This document shows, one piece after another, positions 57,162-64,000 of a stretch of 64,000 bases of DNA (position 1 is the first letter of the stretch; every line of letters begins with the position of its first letter). The notes beneath the pieces are model-generated. The model was not told the origin of the DNA. It saw nothing but the letters and a program-made list of their open reading frames with translations, and did not search any database. The position numbers and the translations under genes are program-made. This DNA is from Protea cynaroides (taxonomy: Eukaryota; Streptophyta; Magnoliopsida; Proteales; Proteaceae): contig CM053267.1 in NCBI GenBank assembly GCA_028583415.1, forward strand, positions 53,086,914 through 53,150,913. Reading direction: 5' to 3'.

Positions 57162-59977
57162 ATGGCTTCAAATATTTTTAGCATGGTTTGTGATGAATCT
57201 CTGTGGTGGGATGCAATCTTTACGCTTTTGTTCATTAGTATTGCATTTGCTAGTTTCATGTTTGTGTCAAGGAGATCAACCAAAGGAGGTCAGAACCCAT
57301 TGCCTCCAGGGCCACGAGGGTTACCTTTGGTTGGGAACCTTCCATTCCTCAAACCTGACCTCTGTAGATACTTCTCAGACTTAGCCCAAATCTATGGCCC
57401 CATCTTCAAACTCCAACTGGGTACCAAGCTATGCATCATAGTGAGTTCACCCTCCTTAGCCAAAATGATTCTAAAAGACCATGATGCAACATTTGCCAAT
57501 CACAATCCACCCATTGGAGCATCAGTCCTTTCTTATGGTGGCAATGACATGGTCTGGAAACACCACGATGACCCTGATTGGCGGTTGATGCGTAAGATAT
57601 TCGTCCGGGAAATGATGAGTAATACAAGTCTTAATGCCTGTTACAACCTTCGTCGTCGAGAGGTTAATCAAATGGTAAGAGATGTTTATGTTAATATTGG
57701 CACGCCTATAGATATTGGTCAGCTAATATTTGTAAACTTGCTTAACATGATTACGAGTATGGTATGGGGTGGGATACTTAGCGAAGAAAGAAATAGTATA
57801 GGAGTTGAGTTCAGGAAAGTTGTATCGGAAATGCTGGTTTTAATGGCCAAGACTAATGTTTCAGATTTCTTTCCCATTCTTGCTCGCTTTGATATACAAG
57901 GGATAGAACGAAAAGGTAAGGAGTTATTGTCCTGTGTGGATAGTATCTTTGATTCAGTTGTAAGTGAAAGACTTAAAATGGATGAAGTGCAAAGGAAAGG
58001 AGTGAATTTTAATGATACAGAAACCAAAGATTTTCTGCAAATCCTCTTGGAGCTTAAGCAACAAGAAAATGAAGGAAATGGCAAAACATCATTGAGCATG
58101 ATGCAACTCAAGGCTCTGCTACTGGTAAGTTTCCTTTCAAAGTTTTAAGTTTGATGGTTTGGTAGCAAATTTTCCTCTTCTACTTCATTTTCCAGTATTG
58201 GTGATATAAATAGACCTATATAGATCTTAGTATGTGATGCTTGTATGATGTTAATTAATAATGTGGGATAGCTAACAAAATACCACTTCAGGGTCTAACC
58301 CAAAACCTTGCACAGGGGACTGGCTATAATATCATGTAAATAATCGGGCGGGTGGGTAGGTGGGTGGGTGGGTGTGGGTGTGGGTGTGGGTGTGGGTGTG
58401 GGTGGGTGGGTGGGTGGGTGTGTGTGAGTTTATGTAGATATATGATATTCCGCGACACCATCTGTCGGTTAACCCTTTTGCTGTTGGCAAGTGTTGTCCC
58501 TGTCCTACCAAAAAAAATTAATAATATGGCTGGGATAGTACAAGAAACATTAGTTAATGGTCCAACTCAAACCTTAAGGCATTAGGTGGAGATAGCCCAA
58601 GGGTATATGAAGATACATCTAAACCTCTAAGGTCCCAAATAATCGATGTGAGACTATACCTATATGATTCCCATTATCTTAACATATGAGATATAAACTA
58701 GCTACTAATCCTTCAGAAAAACAAGACTCTAAACTATAATCTTCACAATCCATTCCTTAAGTAAAAAGGGAGTCCCAGTGCACGAGGCTACCGCTACAAC
58801 CCATTCCTTAAGTAATTAAAAATAAATGTAATCAACTAAATCTAATAAAACAAAATCTAGCTTATCTTTCAAGACTGTGTGACAAACCTTCTACTTCTAT
58901 CAGCAGGGTGATTAGCTTCTCTGTAAGTATGCCTTGTAATGAAATTTAATCACAAACATTGAATTTTCTTCACTCAAGAATGAATAGATAACTATGTAAG
59001 GTATGGCTTCATCCAACTCATGGATTTTTTTCCCCCTATTATAAAAGGGATATCTCTTTTTTTTCTGCTATAAGTCAGCAAGAAAAGATATATTAATTAA
59101 TGGAAAAAAAAAAAAAAAAGTTACAGCTTATATGTCCAGGCAGTCAAGGACCCCACCTTCGGCATTGCCATCAGCAGGTCCTGACCCCCACAAGAAACTA
59201 AAAATAGCACCTTTATCGATTCTGAAAATGAAACCTGGAATGAGATTGGGAGTCCCATGACACCTCATACCAAACCAATGTGCATGTATATCTGTAAAAG
59301 CAGATTATGTAGAAACCTAATGTTGTTTACATCTGTGGTGTTGTTACCAGGACATTGTTGTGGGTGGAACAGACACCAGTGCAACAACATTAGAGTGGGC
59401 AATGGCAGAAATGATGCAACATCCTGAAGTAATGAAGAAAGCCCAAGAAGAATTAGTTCAAGTGTTTGGTAAGAGTAACATGGTGGAAGAGCCTTACCTG
59501 TCCAAATTGCCATATTTAAATGCTGTGGTGAAAGAAACTCTCAGGTTGCATTCACCCATCCCACTCTTAATCCCACATTGCCCAAGCCAATCTTGCACCA
59601 TTGGTCAGTACACTATTCCAAAGGGTACTGATGTCTATTTAAATGTTTGGAAGATACAGAGGGACCCTGAGGCATGGGAGAATCCTTTGGAGTTCCTCCC
59701 TGAGAGGTTCTTAAGTGATACTGTTGGATATGATTATAAGGGCAACAACTTTAATTATCTTCCTTTTGGATCTGGAAGGAGGATTTGTGCAGGGATTCCC
59801 TTAGTGGAAAAGATGTCAACATACTTCTTAGGTTCTCTCTTGCATTCTTTCGAATGGCGACTACCAGAAAATGTAGAGCTTGATCTATCAGAAAAATTTG
59901 AATTCTTATTGAAGAAAGCAACACCTCTCCTTATCATCCCAACTCCAAGACTATCAAATGAAGAGCTCTACATTTAA
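57162..59977 (+). CDS. CYP706-type cytochrome P450, copy B, intact
   Basis: Two exons, 57162-58124 and 59351-59977, joined at a phase-0 GT-AG intron, give 529 aa. An upstream in-frame ATG (57129) is not conserved in copy A, so the homologous ATGGCTTCAAAT start is preferred. Residues about 10-34 are the ER membrane anchor, followed by the LPPGPRGLPLVG hinge. The I-helix has VGGTDTSATT (325-334), the K-helix KETLR with Glu383 and Arg386, and PERF is at 438-441. The heme loop is FGSGRRICAG (460-469) with axial Cys467. SDFFPILARFDIQG and NNFNYLPFGSGRR are typical of CYP706, a plant A-type (clan 71) family using O2 and P450 reductase on flavonoid, terpenoid or xenobiotic-like substrates. The substrate cannot be read from sequence. 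No inactivating change was seen. Confidence 0.92.
58125..59350 (+). other. Intron of P450 copy B
   Basis: GTAAGT to CCAG, 1226 bp. A GGGTGG/GTGGGT microsatellite at 58346-58425 replaces a short GT/GA tract in copy A. The copy A TA expansion is absent. Confidence 0.85.
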
Positions 59978-62033
59978 TAAAGAAGGCTTTGTTTTTAGCT
60001 CTGTTGTATGAAATAATCTAATCAAGAACTGTGATACTATCGTTTTGCCTATACCATATCCCTTTCTGCTTTTTCCTGTTCTTAGTAATTGTGTTCTTGT
60101 TGATTCTCTTCTCCCGTGACTATGAGGCAATGACTAGTTTTGTTTTTTTGTTTTTTTGTTTTGTTTTTTTTTTTTTATTTTTTTTTATTTTTATTATTTC
60201 ATGAATGAGATTCAATGGAGCTCAGGAAACAAAATACAAGGCAATGAGATTTCTTTTTCTTTTTCTTTTTTTAACTGTAAGGGTGTTAAAAATGAACCGA
60301 AACCATATATCAAGATGGCATCGAATCATATAAATCGAAACCGTGAAACCAATTAAATGGTTTAATTATGGTTTAAAAATGAAACCATTTAGTTAAATGG
60401 TTCAATTGTTAAAACTGATTTTTTTGTTCCTCTAAATCATAAGCCCATCATCTTTTATGATTAAAATTGTTTTAATGCTTCCCGAGTTTTCCCACTCCTA
60501 TCTCCTTACTATTAAACTGAAACCACACCACTTAAGATGTTGAATTAAGAATCATACCAGGAAAAGAAAGATTAAATCAACCTAAAACTTTATTAGGAGT
60601 ATCAGACTTTTTTTTTACTGAGTTCTCCACTGTTATGTTTTATTGTTTGGATAGTGTGAGAAAAAAAAGTGACTAACTAGATGCCAATAAATGGGAAAAG
60701 AGTGAAAATAAGGGTTGGGAATTCAACCCACAAAAAGAAAGAGATGAATTCTCAAAATCAATACACTAAATTCTCCATGGTACTTGGGAATTGAGTTTTC
60801 TTGTTGGTACCTAGATTACTTCATGGGTTTTTTTTACTGTGGATGAACTTCTAGTTCTTTTTGAATGAAAAAGAACACAGAAGGGAATACATGCTCCGGC
60901 ATTTCACTTTCCCATAATGTTAGGTGTTTTTGCGTGTTTAAAAAAACTGAAGGTTTTGAAAATGGGGTGCTCCTACATTATACCTATGGTTTATAGATTA
61001 AATCAATTCCTATACCTCCAAATTGATGTGGCATGGGAGATTCCCTCCATATTTATTTTTTTAGTAAGAGATTCCCTCAATATTAGAGTTACGGGGAACA
61101 GAAGAAAAAAGATCCTTTGTAGTGAGGCACCTATGTAGTGAGGATCTCATCCACTCAATGTAGAGGGACACGTATCTCAATCCACTAAAAGTGCATCGGG
61201 ATCCACACAGATCCACTTTGAGTGAGAGATCCTCACTACACCTCATTACAGGGATGGTCTCATTACAGAGGATCCGAATCCATAACAAACTCCCTTAATT
61301 AAACAACGGAAAATTTACTTTGACCTCCCTTGTGTTTTGGGCTTTTTGGCTATATTATAATCTATGAACCTCCATTTTAAAAAATATGCTCACCTCCCCT
61401 AAAACAGACAGGTCAGAAGTAGAAGTTAAGGGGAAGGTAAATCACAATTTACCTCCACTGTCACCTCTTTAATTTACCTCTCACTCATGGGCGCCCTACC
61501 TAGTGTGCTATAGACTATTGGGCTTGGAGAAGGAATACATACATCGAAATTTCAAGGGTTAGATCCAACAAGTAATTCCCCTCCTTGTTCTTTCAATATC
61601 AACGCTTCTACTCTTCAGTTGTTTCTATTCCATAACTGCCTACAAAGAGTCCTCTAAGAAAGACGAAGATCTTAGTTTTCTTGATGCTCCGTTTGTTTTG
61701 ACTTAAATTTTATAATAAAATTTTACTTGTAACATTTTATATGTAAAAAAATTTTCAATTTTTATTTCCAAGAGGTAAAATATAGTGATTTCTAAAGGGG
61801 TGGAAAATATACTTCTCCTATATTTTACCTATCCGAAACAAGCATTGAAATTTTTTTTTTTATATAAAAAATGTTACAAATCAAAACATGACTACCACCC
61901 GGCTTGATGGTCCTCAAGATTTTGAATATTTTGAAATTTTTCAACGAAACTTATTCTGATTAGAAGTCTTAATTGCAGCTAGAGGTTGATAAGTAGGATG
62001 TTGTACTGAAAGAGGGGAATTCAAGTTCCATGG

Positions 62034-62159
62034 AAATCCTCTCCATCCGTCCAGCTGTCCAACCGTCCAGCCAAACATCGGACGGCTGGGATATACCAGG
62101 CACACATCCCAATGTAATCCCAATCGTCTGATGTTCAGCTGAACGGATGAAGAGGATTT
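62034..62159. mobile_element. 126-bp MITE with 24-bp TIRs
   Basis: AAATCCTCTCCATCCGTCC.. (62034-62057) and the reverse complement of 62136-62159 agree at 22 of 24 bases. The interior is GC-rich. The outermost AAATCCTCT is shared with the other MITE family here. Confidence 0.75.
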
Positions 62160-62370
62160 TTATACTACCTATTACTAACAGCTACCAGCGAAGACTGCGG
62201 TCTTCTAAGTGGCAGCTTGATGCCAATGTATGTTATTGCAGAACTGGTTCAAGAAATTGAAGAGAATGTTGATTAATGGCTGACCTGAACTTGAAAAGTG
62301 AAGCTCTCACTATTTGGGCTCGAAATCAAGCTCTGGGTCTCAGATTGCAGCAATGAACAAACTATTCATT

Positions 62371-62500
62371 ATGTACCTTGAGATAAACATCCGTTAAATA
62401 GTCTGGCATGTTTGGGGAGAGCAACAGCGAGTTCACAAAACTTATCTGGCTTTAAATCCGTGTTAGATGCGATCTCAGAGAGGTATCCATGGATCAATTT
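62371..62500 (-). pseudogene. NPH3/RPT2-type BTB protein, exon fragment
   Basis: The minus strand encodes KLIHGYLSEIASNTDLKPDK and then FCELAVALPKHARLFN. This is the conserved NPH3-domain segment (family pattern: DGYLAEIA..LKP.KF..LA..LP..AR..DDGLYRAIDIYLK). After ARLFN about eight codons are deleted and DVYLKVH follows in another frame. The NPH3 domain is found in plant phototropism and auxin-transport signalling adaptors. Only this part is present, so the copy is non-functional. Confidence 0.75.
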
Positions 62501-62636
62501 TTGCGAAGAAGAAAGAGAAGATGATGAAAGAAGGTGAGAAAAGGAAAACAAAGAAAGGTGGGTATGCCACTGGTTCTGTACGGCTGAAATTGGAATCTGG
62601 ATCTCTAACCCCTCCCTCGCCAAACCCAACAGGTAT

Positions 62637-62783
62637 GCAAAAAAATCCTCTCCCGCCCACCTGCCGCCTGCCAAGGGCGGGATTTCAGCCGGCTCACCTC
62701 CCCATGTATTGGTAGGCGGGCCGACTGATCCCCAGCCCTTGGATCAGCGGCAGGAACCTCCTGCCGCGGGAGAGGATTTCTTT
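62637..62783. mobile_element. 147-bp Mutator-like MITE with 12-bp flanking repeats
   Basis: The core AAATCCTCTCCCGC (62643-62656) is mirrored by GCGGGAGAGGATTT (62766-62779). CCCAACAGGTAT flanks it at 62625-62636 and 62784-62795. The interior matches 46322-46470 (CCGCCTGCCAAGGGC, ATGTATTGG, CCCTTGGATC). Confidence 0.8.
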
Positions 62784-63005
62784 CCCAACAGGTATAGTGT
62801 TTCATCTTTGTCTCAGTCTAGTACAGAATCTACGTTTAAGGGAATCAATGAAAAGTAAAAGAGGAATAAAAGAAACGATGAAGAAGTTGAAGCACATAAA
62901 CCGCAAGAAGGCTGAGGAATGAAACAATCTGGGGGCTTTACAGAGATGGAAGAAAGTAAATGTTGTTACCACCATTAATGGAATTTGAATTTGCAGAGAA
63001 CATAC

Positions 63006-63095
63006 CAGATTCAACTCCTTCAAAGCTCGCAAAGATGAAATGTAGGTGGGAATCCCCCCGACAATAGAGTTGTTTGTGAAATTTGAGGACTGAAT
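63006..63095 (-). pseudogene. Leucine-rich-repeat fragment
   Basis: The minus strand encodes NNSIVGGIPTYISSLRALKE followed by LNL, one plant-type LRR unit (NNSxxGxIPxxxxxLxxLxxLxL), then a GT donor at 63005. It resembles an exon of an LRR receptor-like protein. No kinase or further repeats are attached. Confidence 0.65.
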
Positions 63096-63479
63096 GAATA
63101 AACTGAAGCAAAGAATCAAGGAAGAGTCCTTGAAACCTCGTTTGAGGCAGGATTGAGAAACACCAATTGTTGATGAAAATCACAAAATGCTCCGGACAAG
63201 AAGTTGTAAGAGAGATGAGTTGTAGAGCCTAGGGCAAAAAAAAAGGGTACAGATGTAAGAGGCAAAAAAAAATAACTTCACTCATTCATCAAAGGTAGCT
63301 TTGACATTTAAAAACTATGGTAGCATTACATCATACTTTAACAGAAGACAATTATCGGAGTAGAGTTAAGTATAACAACCTGTAAACTAATGCGGAGGTC
63401 TGAGCGATTGATTTGAAATGAAGGGTATACTGTGTAATATAGCCAAAACACAAGGAACATCAGAGTAAATTTACCTTAA

Positions 63480-64000
63480 ATATTGGGGGGAAATCACTGC
63501 CCGACCACATTCCTCCTATGGCCGGCCAGAGGATGTTAATTGTTGTAACTTGTAACCAAAGAGGTGACATTACGAAGTTGTAATCTTCTCTTGATTGACG
63601 CTTGTCTTATTCTCAAAGGTTGATTTAAGTCAAAAGGTGAAAGAGGATCACCCACCATGTATGTCCATATATTCCCATATTTGTCAGCCGTCCAATTTTT
63701 TTCCATCACCCATTTCGTGGTCATTAACTTTTAAATACTTGATTTTGCCACTTGGCCAACCACAATTGGTATAAAACTTGCCATGTCTGAATCACCATTT
63801 CAGCCATCGGACTTGCCATGTGATAGAACCAAAGCTAACTCAACATAAACAGAAAGGATAAGCAGTAGCTATTATATGAGTGAAAAAATAGCAGAAATAG
63901 AAAGAGGGGAAGAAGAAGAATACCTGAGATAGAAAAAAGTCCAAGGTTCAGATTCGTAAGAGAAGACGGAGAGAGAAAGTCACATGGTAGCCAGGAGGCT
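63480..64000. other. Terminal intergenic stretch
   Basis: Only short open frames (for example 63536-63724, minus) without recognised domains. Nothing else is supported. Confidence 0.5.

Larger units (their letters stand above)
54950..61037. repeat. Tandem segmental duplication, unit B (intact P450)
   Basis: Collinear with 43978-51823 from GCAATGTTCTATTGTT to the GGGGTGCTC..CCTATGGTTTAT segment. An extra piece at about 55810-56545 is rich in ACCGTA/CCGTTT motifs and is not found in unit A. Confidence 0.8.
61308..63475. mobile_element. TIR element with captured gene fragments (Pack-type candidate)
   Basis: The left end GGAAAATTTACTTTGACCTC and the reverse complement of the right end, GGTAAATTTACTCTGATGTT, align. 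The similarity continues inward (CCTTGTGTTTTGG, GGCTATATTA) for about 100 bp at roughly 70%. Inside are an NPH3-like exon fragment, a leucine-rich-repeat fragment and two small MITEs. No transposase was recognised. Flanks are TTAAACAAC and TTAAATATT, so a target duplication is at best decayed. Confidence 0.5.

Overview
This is a nuclear window from a flowering plant. The evidence is GT-AG introns up to 8 kb, degraded plant LTR retrotransposons, a 5'-truncated RTE-type LINE, short inverted-repeat transposons, many CT/GA/TA microsatellites and angiosperm gene families (CYP706 P450, gamma-SNAP, PELPK-like proline-rich proteins, GH3 beta-xylosidase). The sequence alone does not place it in an order or family. 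No rRNA, tRNA or CRISPR was recognised.

Layout. (1) 0-20 kb is a tandem array of small secreted proline-rich protein genes. Copy 1 is cut by the window start (1-360), copy 2 is at 8697-9062, copy 3 is at 14521-14901, and a copy without a gene is represented only by its 3' flank (about 19160-19440). Between copies lie a decayed Ty1/copia element (about 2590-7307), the broken 5' end of a short-chain dehydrogenase gene (7469-7640), and a GC-rich terminal-inverted-repeat (TIR) element (10499-12133). A copy of the tail of the neighbouring gamma-SNAP gene (13678-14083) shows how the array expanded. (2) 20.0-36.4 kb is one intact nine-exon gamma-SNAP gene (GSNAP) on the minus strand. Its large introns hold a solo LTR with target duplication, a LINE with a perfect 22-bp target duplication, and other LTR-like pieces. 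(3) 36.5-44 kb is repeat-rich: an LTR-bounded element with an internal inverted copy of its own junction, and a copia gag remnant. (4) About 43.98-61.04 kb is a tandem duplication carrying two CYP706-type P450 genes. The first (47839-50942) has two frameshifts; the second (57162-59977) is intact and encodes 529 aa. A GH3 beta-xylosidase pseudogene (52310-54130, minus) lies between them. (5) 61.3-63.5 kb is bounded by imperfect terminal inverted repeats and contains fragments of an NPH3-type gene and a leucine-rich-repeat gene, as expected of a gene-capturing DNA transposon.

The genes do not form a pathway. GSNAP works in SNARE recycling, the proline-rich proteins are probably extracellular, and the P450 is an ER-anchored monooxygenase of unknown substrate. 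The notable content is the duplication history and the several precisely dissectable transposon insertions.
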